Counted from the stretch's first letter, positions 1 to 8,413 are shown. The stretch: DNA of 64,000 nt from Bradyrhizobium sediminis (GCF_018736085.1 NZ_CP076134.1:3978501-4042500); one strand, 5' to 3'. Notes: generated by a model from the letters alone, not told the origin. Made by a program: numbers and translations.

Positions 1-34
1 CCGTCAAAAAGAAGGCCCGCCTAAGCGGGCCTTC
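1..34 (-). terminator. Rho-independent terminator of the phasin gene
   Basis: A perfect 10-bp stem (GAAGGCCCGC at 11-20, GCGGGCCTTC at 25-34) with a CTAA loop is followed, reading on the minus strand, by a run of five T. It lies 27 bases past the phasin stop codon. Confidence 0.85.
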
Positions 35-61
35 GAACTGACGCTACTGACGCGATCGCGA

Positions 62-538
62 TCAGGCGGTCTTGTTGTAGACCTTGGCGAAGTTGTCCTG
101 GGCGGTCTTGGCGCCGTCGGCGACGAGCTTGCCGAGATATTCGGTCGAGGCCTTCGCCCGCGACACCAGCACTTCGCCGCGCGCACGGACCATGTCGGAC
201 TGGATCTGCACCGCCTCGTTGAGCGACTTGGCGGAAGCCAGCTTGTCGATGCCGGCGAAGAACTCCTGGGCGTCCTGGTAGATCGCGTCCTGAATGTTGC
301 GGCTGATCTTGGCGGCCTCGGAGACCGAACCGGCAACGGCGGTCTCGATCGCGGCGGTCACCTTCTCGGAGCCGGCATGAAGGTCGGCGGCGCGCTCCTT
401 GGCGGTCTCGGTCTGCTTCTTCACGAACTCACGGGCGGCTTCCGGAACTTCCATGTTCTGGAGCTTGGTGAACGCCTCGGTGACGGGCGCGAAGGCTTCC
501 TTGACGGTGTTCAGCACGGAATTGGTTTCGATGGTCAT
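62..538 (-). CDS. Phasin family protein (PHA granule-associated)
   Basis: Phasins coat polyhydroxyalkanoate granules in the cytoplasm and control granule size and number. The 158-residue product is almost entirely predicted amphipathic helix. It is rich in Ala, Glu, Lys and Gln, with no signal peptide or membrane segment, which is the usual form and size of the phasin_2 family. The ATG at 538 is preceded by GGAG at good spacing. A strong terminator follows the gene, so it is probably a single transcription unit. It lies next to phaE-phaC, which supports the role. A perfect palindrome (632-647) sits upstream and may be regulatory. Confidence 0.88.
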   Translation of the reverse strand: MTIETNSVLNTVKEAFAPVTEAFTKLQNMEVPEAAREFVKKQTETAKERAADLHAGSEKVTAAIETAVAGSVSEAAKISRNIQDAIYQDAQEFFAGIDKLASAKSLNEAVQIQSDMVRARGEVLVSRAKASTEYLGKLVADGAKTAQDNFAKVYNKTA

Positions 539-631
539 GGGGTTTCTCCATCCTCAGGGTTTGAGCTATGGGCTCACCCCGTCCGGATTTGGCCCGGGGC
601 AAAGTCTGTATGACACGGTTAATGGTGCGCC

Positions 632-647
632 GCAACATCAATGTTGC
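632..647. promoter_or_regulatory. Palindrome upstream of the phasin gene
   Basis: GCAACAT-CA-ATGTTGC is a perfect 7-bp inverted repeat about 95 bases before the phasin start. PHA regulators of the PhaR type bind TGC/GCA-containing sites near phasin genes in related bacteria. That link is inference; only the palindrome is seen. Confidence 0.4.
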
Positions 648-709
648 AGTGCGATATCGCGAATTCGTGATAGGAGCGCTTGCCCGGCAAAGCGGCTCGC
701 CGGCGGTAT

Positions 710-1306
710 TTAGTGCTGCACGGCCGCCGGCAGCCCGTAGGCCTCCAGCTGGGCCCGGACCTGGGCAACGTTGTGGCCGAGCACCACGATGTCGTGGGTC
801 TTGCCATCCTTGTCCTTCACATGGTCGCGCAGCAGCGCCTCGGCCTTGAAGCCCAGGCCCTCGAAGATGGCGATGGCGCCGGACTGGTCGACCGTCATCT
901 GCACCACCAGCTTCTCCAGGCCGGCGCTCAGCGCCAGCGCAAAGGTTTCCTGCGACAGCGCCCGGCCCACTCCCCGGCCGCGCACGTCCGAGGAGACCAC
1001 GTTGCGGATTTCGCCGACATGCGGCGACCACGACCAGGGATCGCGCACCAGGGTGCCGCATCCGACCACCCTGCCCGCCTTCACCGCCAGGATGCTGGTG
1101 ATGGCGCCGCGCTCGATCTCCTTGATCCAGGCACTTAGCACCTTGGGCTCGCTGATGTTGCGTGGCAGGAACAACAGATCGTGCACCGGCAGCTTCTGCG
1201 CAAAGTCGAGCACGGCGGCTTCGTCGGCCTGCGCCATCAGGCGGAATTCGATCTCGCCGGCCTCGGTCTGCACGCGGCGCGGATAGGTTCTGATATCGCT
1301 GCTCAT
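710..1306 (-). CDS. GNAT family N-acetyltransferase
   Basis: A 198-residue protein with the GNAT fold: an N-terminal strand-helix region, then the acetyl-CoA-binding motif A (VVSSDVRGRGVGRAL, an R/Q-x-x-G-x-G/A version) in the middle, and a C-terminal YxxxGF-like FEGLGFKAE. The substrate cannot be told from the sequence. The chosen ATG at 1306 overlaps the phaC stop as ATGA and has a GAGAG ribosome site; an ATG at 1321 is the alternative. The overlap suggests translational coupling to phaC, so the enzyme is probably made together with the PHA synthase. It could modify a protein or a small amine or acid. Confidence 0.8.
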   Translation of the reverse strand: MSSDIRTYPRRVQTEAGEIEFRLMAQADEAAVLDFAQKLPVHDLLFLPRNISEPKVLSAWIKEIERGAITSILAVKAGRVVGCGTLVRDPWSWSPHVGEIRNVVSSDVRGRGVGRALSQETFALALSAGLEKLVVQMTVDQSGAIAIFEGLGFKAEALLRDHVKDKDGKTHDIVVLGHNVAQVRAQLEAYGLPAAVQH

Positions 1307-2400
1307 ATCGATCTCTCGCATAACCATGAATCGAGTTTCGGCCACAGCCGCTTGATGGCGTTGGCGCCGGCGACCAGGCTGACATGGCCGCCCTTCAGGA
1401 TCACCTCTTCCTTGTCGGTCGAGCCGATCTTCTGAATCAGGGGCTTGGCCGCGTCATAGGGCACGATGTGATCGTGCTCGGCGACCGCGTGCAGGATCGG
1501 CACCTTGATTTTCGAAATATCCGCCTTTCGCCCGCCGACCGACATCGCGTCGTTGTAGAGCTTGTTGTCCCACATCAGGTCCCTGGTGATGGTACGGAAA
1601 TATTCGCCGGCCAGCGGCAGCGTATCGGTCGCCCAGCGGTCGAACATGCGGTACGACTTGACGTATTCGTCGTTCCAGATGTTTTCCCACAACTGCACCT
1701 GGCTTGCGGCGCGCGACGCCGGCCGCAGCATCTCGAATGACGACAGGATCATCTCGGGCGGAACGTTGCCGGCGCTGTCGATCAGCCGGTCGACGTCGAA
1801 ATAGCGCTTGTCGGAGAAATTCTGCAACAGCTTCATCTCGCGGAAGTCGACCGGCGTGGTGAAGCAGATCAGGTTCTTCATCGGCCCTTCGTTGAAGATC
1901 GACCCGTACAGCAGCGACAGCACGCCGCCGAAACAATAGCCGATCACGGTGACGTCGGTCTCGCCGGAATCCTGCTGCACGCGGCGGACGCAGTCTGGAA
2001 TGAAGTCGAGGACGTAGTCCTCCATCCGCAGGCTTTTCTCTTCCGGCTTCGGCGCGCTCCAGTCCAGCATGTAGACGTCGTAGCCGCGCTTCAGGAGAAA
2101 CTCGATGAAGCTCTGGCCCGGCACCATGTCGAGGATGTAGCCGCGGTTGGTGGTCGCCATCACGATCAGGATCGGCACCCGGTAAATCTCGTCCGCGACG
2201 GGGCGATAGTGATAGAGGTTCATGGTGCCGCGGACGGCCAGGATGTCCTTCGGCGTCGAGCCGAGCGACGGCCCCGAGGAGGAAATATATTCGACGCCCT
2301 TGATGCTGCGCTGGATCGCGCGCTGCACCTCGGACTGTATCCGGTCCGGGATCGAGGCCAGATCGAGGCCTGCGACATTCAAGCCAGCACTGGCGTTCAT
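1303..2400 (-). CDS. phaC: Class III-type poly(3-hydroxyalkanoate) synthase subunit PhaC
   Basis: Polymerises (R)-3-hydroxyacyl-CoA into PHA on the granule surface. The 365-residue length fits class III/IV PhaC, not the ~600-residue class I enzyme. The lipase-like box GYCFGG carries the catalytic Cys156; the partner residues are Asp310 (AEHDHIV) and His339 (GGHVS). The start at 2400 overlaps the phaE stop as ATGA, and the stop overlaps the GNAT start in the same way, so the three genes form a tightly coupled phaE-phaC-GNAT operon. The open frame reaches further upstream to 2946, but that part is only the antisense and out-of-frame shadow of phaE. Function is well supported; chain-length preference is not readable. 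Confidence 0.92.
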   Translation of the reverse strand: MNASAGLNVAGLDLASIPDRIQSEVQRAIQRSIKGVEYISSSGPSLGSTPKDILAVRGTMNLYHYRPVADEIYRVPILIVMATTNRGYILDMVPGQSFIEFLLKRGYDVYMLDWSAPKPEEKSLRMEDYVLDFIPDCVRRVQQDSGETDVTVIGYCFGGVLSLLYGSIFNEGPMKNLICFTTPVDFREMKLLQNFSDKRYFDVDRLIDSAGNVPPEMILSSFEMLRPASRAASQVQLWENIWNDEYVKSYRMFDRWATDTLPLAGEYFRTITRDLMWDNKLYNDAMSVGGRKADISKIKVPILHAVAEHDHIVPYDAAKPLIQKIGSTDKEEVILKGGHVSLVAGANAIKRLWPKLDSWLCERSI

Positions 2401-2783
2401 TTCTGCTCTCCGCCTGATGACGGCGGGCGTTTGGTGCGCGGCGGCCTGGGCGCCGCCGGATATCCGCTGTCCGGCGCGCCGGAATTGTTGTGGACCTGGT
2501 GCAAGAGCGCCTTGATCTCGTTGAGCTGGCCTTCGATCGACTGCAGCCGCTCGGCCATGCTGACCATCTGCGCCCGGCTCGGCAGGTTCATGCTGACGAG
2601 ATATTTCTCCATGAGGTCGCCGAGCTGCTTCTGCGCCCCCGCCGTGACCCCGCCGACCTGATTGACGACCTTGGAAAATTCCGGCGACGCCATCGCCTGG
2701 TTGGCGAAGGAATTGAATCCCTTCTCCATCTCGCCGATCATGTTCTGCCAGATCGCGACCGGATCGTTGCTCTTGTCTGCCAT
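2397..2783 (-). CDS. phaE: Short PhaE-like subunit of PHA synthase
   Basis: A 128-residue protein directly upstream of, and overlapping, phaC. It starts with acidic and aromatic helices (WQNMIGEMEKGFNSFANQ), has a central coiled-coil-like stretch (about residues 75-100) and ends in a Pro/Arg-rich, probably disordered tail. The position and the MLEKY/LP-like segment fit PhaE (PF09712), the obligate partner of class III PhaC. Typical PhaE is about 300 residues or more, so this is a much reduced form. It may be annotated as PhaE or as hypothetical elsewhere. It is probably cytoplasmic and granule-bound. Confidence 0.7.
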   Translation of the reverse strand: MADKSNDPVAIWQNMIGEMEKGFNSFANQAMASPEFSKVVNQVGGVTAGAQKQLGDLMEKYLVSMNLPSRAQMVSMAERLQSIEGQLNEIKALLHQVHNNSGAPDSGYPAAPRPPRTKRPPSSGGEQK

Positions 2784-2972
2784 TGGCGCCCTCCAGCATG
2801 ATCACGAGGGCTTTTGCGCCCCGCTTGTTTTCGGCCATACCACACTGTTGCGACAGCACGGTCAACATCGCGAGGCTGATTTGTAAGTCCTTCTGCCGCA
2901 CCGGAGCCTTCTGCGGCGCGAAAAACCATGCCATAGAGTTCCCCATTGCATTGCCATTCGAGGATTACGCAG

Positions 2973-3893
2973 GTGACTTCACTCGCCCACCAGCCGCCGC
3001 AGATCGCCCGGGCCAACGGCATCGATATTTGCTACGAGAGTTTCGGCGACGCCGGCGCCGAGCCGATGCTGCTGATCATGGGGCTGGGCGCCCAGATGAT
3101 CCTGTGGGACGACGAATTCTGCCGTGAGCTTGCAAGCCGCGGATTCCGCGTCATCCGCTTCGACAACCGCGACATCGGCAAATCCAGCCACCTGTCGGGC
3201 GGCAAGCGCCTGACCCCGCTCGAGCTGCTCAAGCTACGGTTCCTGAAGATACCGGTTCAGGCGCCCTACAAGCTCCGCGACATGGCCGAGGACACCACCG
3301 GGCTAATGGATGCGCTCGGCATCAAGTCGGCCCACCTGGTCGGCGCGTCGATGGGCGGCATGATCGCCCAGGAAATCGCGATCTCGTTTCCGCACCGGGT
3401 GGGGTCGCTCACATCGATCATGTCGACGACCGGCAATCCGAAAGTGCCACCGCCGACCCGCGAGGCCGCGGCGATGCTGATGGCGCCACCCCCGACCACC
3501 AAGGAAGAATATCTCAAGCGCTTCGCCCAGACCTGGAAGGTGCTGCGCGTCGGCAGCTTCCCGCTCGACGAGGCCAAGGACCTCGAACGCGCCGAACGCA
3601 CCTTCGCCCGCGGCCTCAATCCCAACGGCGTCGGCCGGCAGCTCCGCGCCATCCTGGCCTCCGGCAGCCGCAAGGAACGGCTACATGCGGTGAAGGCGCC
3701 GACGCTGGTCATTCACGGCACCGTCGATCCCCTGGTGCGCCCCGAGGGCGGCAAGGACACTGCGGCCTCGATCCACGGCGCCAGGCTCCTGATGATCGAG
3801 GGCATGGGCCACGCGCTGCCGATCCCGATGTGGCCGCAGATCATCGACGCGATCGACAAGCATGCCCATGGCGCGGCCGCGAGGGCGGCGTAA
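2973..3893 (+). CDS. Alpha/beta hydrolase
   Basis: A cytoplasmic esterase-like alpha/beta hydrolase of about 306 residues. The oxyanion strand MGLGAQ, the substrate loop FDNRDIGKS, the nucleophile elbow GASMGGM and the late HGTVDPLV (Asp) and GMGHALP (His) motifs are all present. GTG at 2973 has a GAGG site 10 bases upstream and is preferred; the frame also opens at TTG 2946 without a good site. The gene runs opposite to the PHA operon and converges on the P450 fusion (22 bases between stops). The motif order resembles the 3-oxoadipate enol-lactonase/aclacinomycin methylesterase branch, but the substrate is unknown. Confidence 0.85.
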   Translation: MTSLAHQPPQIARANGIDICYESFGDAGAEPMLLIMGLGAQMILWDDEFCRELASRGFRVIRFDNRDIGKSSHLSGGKRLTPLELLKLRFLKIPVQAPYKLRDMAEDTTGLMDALGIKSAHLVGASMGGMIAQEIAISFPHRVGSLTSIMSTTGNPKVPPPTREAAAMLMAPPPTTKEEYLKRFAQTWKVLRVGSFPLDEAKDLERAERTFARGLNPNGVGRQLRAILASGSRKERLHAVKAPTLVIHGTVDPLVRPEGGKDTAASIHGARLLMIEGMGHALPIPMWPQIIDAIDKHAHGAAARAA

Positions 3894-3915
3894 GCGCCGC
3901 TTACACCCGCCGAAC

Positions 3916-6900
3916 CTATCCCCCCGCCCAGACGTCGAGCACGTAGCGATTCTTCGCGCCGAGCTCGTCGATCCAGCGCAGCCCCGCATCGGCGTCGACG
4001 CCCTTGCGCTCGCGATAGATCGCCACCAGCGCGGCCTTGACGTCCGGCTCCATCTTGCCGCCGTCGCCGCAGACGTAGATGATCGCGCCCTGCTCGATCA
4101 AGCTCCAGACGCGTTCCTTCTGCGCCGCCACCAGGTGCTGCACATAGGTCTTCGGACCGTCGGCGCGCGAGAAGGCGGTGTGCAGCTCGGTGATGTCAGC
4201 AGCGGCGCACGCCTTCAGCTCGTCGGCGTAGAGAAAGTCCTGGTCGGGATGCCGGCAGCCGAAAAACAGCATCGCCGGGCCGAGGCTGGCGCCCTTGGCT
4301 TTGCGCGCCTCGCGCTCCTGCAGGAAGCCGCGGAACGGCGCCAGCCCCGTTCCCGGCCCGATCATGATGATCGGCACACTGGGATCGTCGGGCAGCCGGA
4401 ATCCGGCCTTGGTCTCGCGCACCGTGGCGTGAACGGTTTCGCCGGGCCGGCGGCTGGCGAGGTAGTTCGAGCAGATGCCCTTGTAGACGCCGCGCCCCGA
4501 ACTCGCTGGACCTTCGACCACACCGATGGTGACGCTGCAGCGCGCGGGATCGACCGACGGCGACGACGAGATCGAGTAATAGCGCGGCGCCAGCAGCGAC
4601 AGCATTTCGAGATAGGCGTGGAACGGCAGTTCACAGGCCGGGTGTTCCTCCAGGAGGTCGAACACCGATTTGCGCTTGCCGAGAACGTCGGAACGATAGC
4701 GCTCGGTGGCGCCGTCGTCGTCGCCGACATAGGCCAGCAATTTCGGCTTGGTCACCGGGCAGCGCGTGTGCTCGGCCATAATCTGGATCTGCTTGCGGGT
4801 CGCGACCTGCTGCAATTCGACGAAATCGGTCAACAGCCGGCCGACCGACACGACGTCGCCGACCGGCAACTGCGCGCGCCGGCCCTCCGCGACCTGTAGC
4901 CGGATCTGATCGGCAGGGAGAAAGCCGAAGCGGCGGGCGATGGAATCCACCAGCCCCGGATCGTTGCGCGGCACCACGCTCAAGTGATCGCCGACCCGGT
5001 AGCTGACGCCGGGAGGCAGCTCCACCTCGATGTGGCGGGTCGACCTGTCGGATGGATTGGCGCCCGATTTGTTCTGCAATTCGGTGTTGGCCAGCACCTT
5101 CATCGGCGCGGCGCCGCCAAGTGCCACGACCGCATTCACCGTGGTCGGCGCCACCGATTCGATCGCGTATAGCGGGGTGTCGTCGGCGCGGCTGAAACTG
5201 GAATCGACGCCGAACTCCTTCATCGCCGCCGGTGCGAGTTTTGCAAACCAGCCCTCGAATTCGCCGTCGAGATCGCTGCGGGCGTCGCCCTCGCCGCGCG
5301 CATAGACGGGCTTCGCGCCGTGGGCCGCCAGTTGCTCGTCGATCAGGCGCGGGATCGACTGATAGGTCGCGGACCAGTCGCTGTTGCCGCAGCCGAACAC
5401 CGCATAGCGCAGCTTTGCAAAGGCATCCTTCGGCAGATCACTACCCAGCCATTTGACGAACTGGGCGGCGTTGTCAGGCGGCGCGCCATTATACGAGGCG
5501 CAGAAAATCAGTACGCCGCCCTGCTCCGGCAGCTTGCCCACGTACTCGTCGAGCGGCGCGAGTTTGGTCGCAAACCCGTTGACCTCGGCGAGGTCGGCGA
5601 CGCGGGTCGCCAATTCCTCGGCAGTGCCGAGGTTCGATCCGTAGAGCACCAAGAGCGGCGTGTTGTGTCCCGGGCGCGTCCGCGTCGGCCGCGACGCCGC
5701 GGTCGAAGCCGCCATCGTCGTCGTTGCGCGGCCGGCAAAGGCGCCGCGCTCCTTGTCGGTCCGCGGCCGAACCTTGATCTTGAAACCATCCGGCTTGATC
5801 GTCAGCGTTTCCTTCAGATGCATCTGGTAGCGGTGGTGGTCGACCAGCTTGAAGCGCTGCAGGATCATGCCGATCGCGAGCGCCGCCTCATGCATGGCAA
5901 AGCCGCGGCCGATGCAGGCGCGCTGGCCGTTGCCGAACGGCTTCCAGGCGTTGACGGGACGCGCCGCCTCGGCCTCGCGGCTGAAATTCTCCGGGTCGAA
6001 GGCATCGGGATTCGGCCCCCAGACGCTGGGATCGCGATGCAGCGCCAGCACCAGCACGGTGATGAAAGTGTTCTTCTTCAGCTTGTATTTGCCGCCGATG
6101 GTCTCATCCTGGAGCGGCGAGATGCCATAGGCCGGCGCCGGCGGCCACAGCCGCAGCGCTTCCTTCAATATTTGCGTGATGTAGGTGAGTTGCGTCACCT
6201 GCTGATAGGTCGGCCTGGCGTCAACGTCCGGCCCGAGCACCCGGTCGACCTCCTCATACGCCTTCTTCAGAACCTCGGGATGCTTCAACAGTGCATACAG
6301 CGCGCAAGACAACAGGCCGCTGGTGGTCTCATGCCCCGCGATCAGGAAGGTGTTGATCTGGTAGCGGATGTTGACGTCGTCGAGCTGCTCGCCGGTCGAG
6401 CGGTCGACGCCGGTCATCATGGCGCCGAGCATGTCCTTCTTACCCTCGGCGGCCTCGGCGTTGCTGCGGCGCTCCGCGACGATTTCGTCGACCATCTTGT
6501 TCATGAAGGCGACGTCGCCCGCGAGGTCGCGCCGGCGCTTCTGCATCCAGAGATTTTCCAGCGGCAGGCCGCGGATCATCATGATGGTCTCGAGCGAGCG
6601 CACCAGCGACGCCACGAACGGATGGTAGTCGCGCCGGTAGAACGAGTTGAACCGGTAGTCGAAGCCGCACAGCCCGATGGTGTCGAGCGTCAGCGCCGTC
6701 ATGTCGTGGACGACGTCGATTTCCTCGTCGGCGTTCAGCCGCTCCCACTTCTTCACCAGCTGTTCGGCGATATCGACCATGCTGGTGTGGTAGGACTGCA
6801 TGGCGCGGTTGCCGAACGGCTGCACCAGGATGTTGTGGGCCTTGCTCCAGTTCGGCTCCGTGGTGTCGGCGGTGAACAGGCCGTCGCCGCCGATCGCGCG

Positions 6901-7149
6901 CACCCGGCGCAAGGGTCCGCGCACCGCCTTGTCGAAGCGTTTTTCGTTGCTGAGCTCATTGACCAGAGCGTGGCCGGAAACGATGACGATCGGCGCGCCC
7001 ATCATGTCGAGCCAGAAGATCGGCCCCAGCTCCTTGGCAAGCCGCGCCAGATTCTGCACCGGCGCGGAGGAATCCAGCGACAGCATGTTGCCGACCACCG
7101 GTTTGGTCGGCGGATGTGGGATCGGGCTCAGTCGGTTCGTGGACGCCAT
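3916..7149 (-). CDS. Self-sufficient CYP102-type cytochrome P450/NADPH-P450 reductase
   Basis: A 1077-residue fusion. The P450 domain (about 1-465) has the I-helix AGHETTS (271-277), ExxR (EALR) and the heme loop FGNGQRACIG with Cys412. After a Ser/Thr/Arg linker (about 470-490) come the FMN-binding flavodoxin domain (LYGSNLGTAEE), an FAD domain (RYYSISSSP) and an NADPH domain (GPGTGLAPFRGF). This is the arrangement of P450 BM3, which hydroxylates fatty acids using NADPH and O2. Long stretches match BM3 as I remember it (KWERLNADE, LTLDTIGLCGF), and the Phe of GDGLF (BM3 F87) is kept as Phe92. The usual carboxylate anchors (BM3 R47/Y51) seem absent. The start at 7149 gives the expected N-terminus. 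Confidence 0.95.
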   Translation of the reverse strand: MASTNRLSPIPHPPTKPVVGNMLSLDSSAPVQNLARLAKELGPIFWLDMMGAPIVIVSGHALVNELSNEKRFDKAVRGPLRRVRAIGGDGLFTADTTEPNWSKAHNILVQPFGNRAMQSYHTSMVDIAEQLVKKWERLNADEEIDVVHDMTALTLDTIGLCGFDYRFNSFYRRDYHPFVASLVRSLETIMMIRGLPLENLWMQKRRRDLAGDVAFMNKMVDEIVAERRSNAEAAEGKKDMLGAMMTGVDRSTGEQLDDVNIRYQINTFLIAGHETTSGLLSCALYALLKHPEVLKKAYEEVDRVLGPDVDARPTYQQVTQLTYITQILKEALRLWPPAPAYGISPLQDETIGGKYKLKKNTFITVLVLALHRDPSVWGPNPDAFDPENFSREAEAARPVNAWKPFGNGQRACIGRGFAMHEAALAIGMILQRFKLVDHHRYQMHLKETLTIKPDGFKIKVRPRTDKERGAFAGRATTTMAASTAASRPTRTRPGHNTPLLVLYGSNLGTAEELATRVADLAEVNGFATKLAPLDEYVGKLPEQGGVLIFCASYNGAPPDNAAQFVKWLGSDLPKDAFAKLRYAVFGCGNSDWSATYQSIPRLIDEQLAAHGAKPVYARGEGDARSDLDGEFEGWFAKLAPAAMKEFGVDSSFSRADDTPLYAIESVAPTTVNAVVALGGAAPMKVLANTELQNKSGANPSDRSTRHIEVELPPGVSYRVGDHLSVVPRNDPGLVDSIARRFGFLPADQIRLQVAEGRRAQLPVGDVVSVGRLLTDFVELQQVATRKQIQIMAEHTRCPVTKPKLLAYVGDDDGATERYRSDVLGKRKSVFDLLEEHPACELPFHAYLEMLSLLAPRYYSISSSPSVDPARCSVTIGVVEGPASSGRGVYKGICSNYLASRRPGETVHATVRETKAGFRLPDDPSVPIIMIGPGTGLAPFRGFLQEREARKAKGASLGPAMLFFGCRHPDQDFLYADELKACAAADITELHTAFSRADGPKTYVQHLVAAQKERVWSLIEQGAIIYVCGDGGKMEPDVKAALVAIYRERKGVDADAGLRWIDELGAKNRYVLDVWAGG

Positions 7150-7204
7150 CGCTTGAATGTCTCCTGCCTAGTCTTAATCCCAGCAACGAGCCCTGCTCTT
7201 ACCC

Positions 7205-7375
7205 CGTCATTGCGAGGAGCCCTTGCGACGAAGCAATCCACGACTCGTCATTCCGGGATGGTCCGAAGGACCAGACCTCAGATGTGCACTGCACATCGGG
7301 GAATCTCGAGATTCCGGGTTCGATGCTTCGCATCGCCCCGGAATGACGTTTCGAGTCGCTTCGCTCGCAATGACG
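7205..7375. repeat. Composite palindromic repeat: family A element interrupted by family B
   Basis: The left end (CGTCATTGCGAG...GAAGCAATCCA, 7205-7240) and right end (GCTTCGCTCGCAATGACG, 7358-7375) belong to the same palindromic family as 39877-39952 and 54258-54340. Between them lies a complete 103-bp family B element (7246-7348). It fills the gap between the hydrolase and CYP102 genes, both on the minus strand. Confidence 0.8.
7246..7348 (-). repeat. Family B hairpin-rich repeat, copy 1 (103 bp)
   Basis: Bounded by the inverted ends CGTCATTCCGGG and CCCGGAATGACG. Inside are a GATGC-GAA-GCATC hairpin (minus-strand reading), the perfect palindrome GGAATCTCGAGATTCC, a GATGTGC/GCACATC hairpin and GGTCC-TTC-GGACC. 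It is nearly identical to the plus-oriented copy at 52262-52364. Confidence 0.85.
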
Positions 7376-7389
7376 ACAGTGCACGTTCG

Positions 7390-8385
7390 TCACCCAAACC
7401 GCCTTCTACGCCATTCGATCAGCTTGGCGCTGACCTCGTCCGGTTTTTCCTGCTGCGTCCAATGGCCGCTGTCCCGGACCAGATATTTCTCCAGATCGGG
7501 GATGATCTTCTCCATGCCGTCGGCCGCGGACGGCGGCAGCACGTGATCGTTTTCGGCCATGATCATCAGCGACGGCACCCGCACGGTGTGGTCGATCCCG
7601 GCGGAGCGCTGCCAGTTGCGCGACATGTTGCGGTACCAGTTGATGCCGCCGGTGAAGCCGGATTTTGTGAACGTGTCGACGAAAACCTTTTTCTCTTCCG
7701 GCGACAGGATCGGCGTCCGCGGGTCATGCCTGGCGTCGTAGGCGGCAATCATTTGCGGAAATGCCAGATTGAGCCGCGGTGAAGCTCCGACGCCGGCGAC
7801 CACCTGCTCCGCCGGCGCCGTATCGCTGCGCGGCACCGGCTTGCGCATGAAGGCATCAAAGGTCTGCTCGACACGGCTGCCGAATATTTTGTCCGGCTCG
7901 CGCGCCGGGTCCTGGAACTGCACGATATACATGTGCTCGCCGAAGCGCTGCCGGAACAGCTCGATCGGATCGGCCGGCGCACGATTGGTGTGCGGCGTAT
8001 TGATCCCGACCACACCGGCGACGCGATCGATGTGGCGCAGCGGCATCTGCCAGACGATGAAGCCGCCCCAGTCGTGACCGACGAAGATTGCCTTGTCGAT
8101 CTTGAGATGGTCGAGCAGGCCGACGAGATCGCCGGTGAGGTGCTCGATGTCGTAGTCTTCGACGGGTTCGGGCCGGTCGGTCGCGCCATAGCCGCGCTGA
8201 TCCGGCGCGATCACCCGGATGCCGGCTTCGCTCAGCGCCTTGATCTGGTGACGCCAGGAAAACGCGATCTCCGGCCAGCCGTGGCACAGGATCACCGGCG
8301 GCTTGTCGGTTTTGGGACCGGCTTCGTAATAGCCCATGCGAATGCCGTTGGTCTGGGCGAACTGCAGCGGCGGCATTTCTATCAT
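7390..8385 (-). CDS. Alpha/beta hydrolase, epoxide hydrolase-like
   Basis: About 331 residues. The HGWPEIAFSWRHQ (HGxP oxyanion motif) and the nucleophile motif GHDWGG, with Asp in place of Ser, are those of soluble epoxide hydrolases and haloalkane dehalogenases. The acid and His motifs (AENDHVLPP, SGHWTQQE) and the cap domain are in place. It would open an epoxide to a diol through an aspartyl ester. ATG 8385 was chosen because the frame upstream overlaps the WS/DGAT gene; ATG 8376 is possible. It follows WS/DGAT by 28 bases on the same strand and precedes CYP102, so P450-made epoxides are an attractive but unproven substrate. Confidence 0.88.
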   Translation of the reverse strand: MIEMPPLQFAQTNGIRMGYYEAGPKTDKPPVILCHGWPEIAFSWRHQIKALSEAGIRVIAPDQRGYGATDRPEPVEDYDIEHLTGDLVGLLDHLKIDKAIFVGHDWGGFIVWQMPLRHIDRVAGVVGINTPHTNRAPADPIELFRQRFGEHMYIVQFQDPAREPDKIFGSRVEQTFDAFMRKPVPRSDTAPAEQVVAGVGASPRLNLAFPQMIAAYDARHDPRTPILSPEEKKVFVDTFTKSGFTGGINWYRNMSRNWQRSAGIDHTVRVPSLMIMAENDHVLPPSAADGMEKIIPDLEKYLVRDSGHWTQQEKPDEVSAKLIEWRRRRFG

Positions 8386-8413
8386 CGCAGGTATCTCACT
8401 CTCGTCCTGGGCC

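Noticed and set aside
2401..2946. N-terminal extension of the phaC frame.
   Set aside because: It overlaps phaE in another frame, lacks PhaC similarity, and the ATGA-coupled start at 2400 is better.
5320..7782. An 820-codon plus-strand frame.
   Set aside because: It is the shadow of CYP102 and continues across repeats; no domain is seen.
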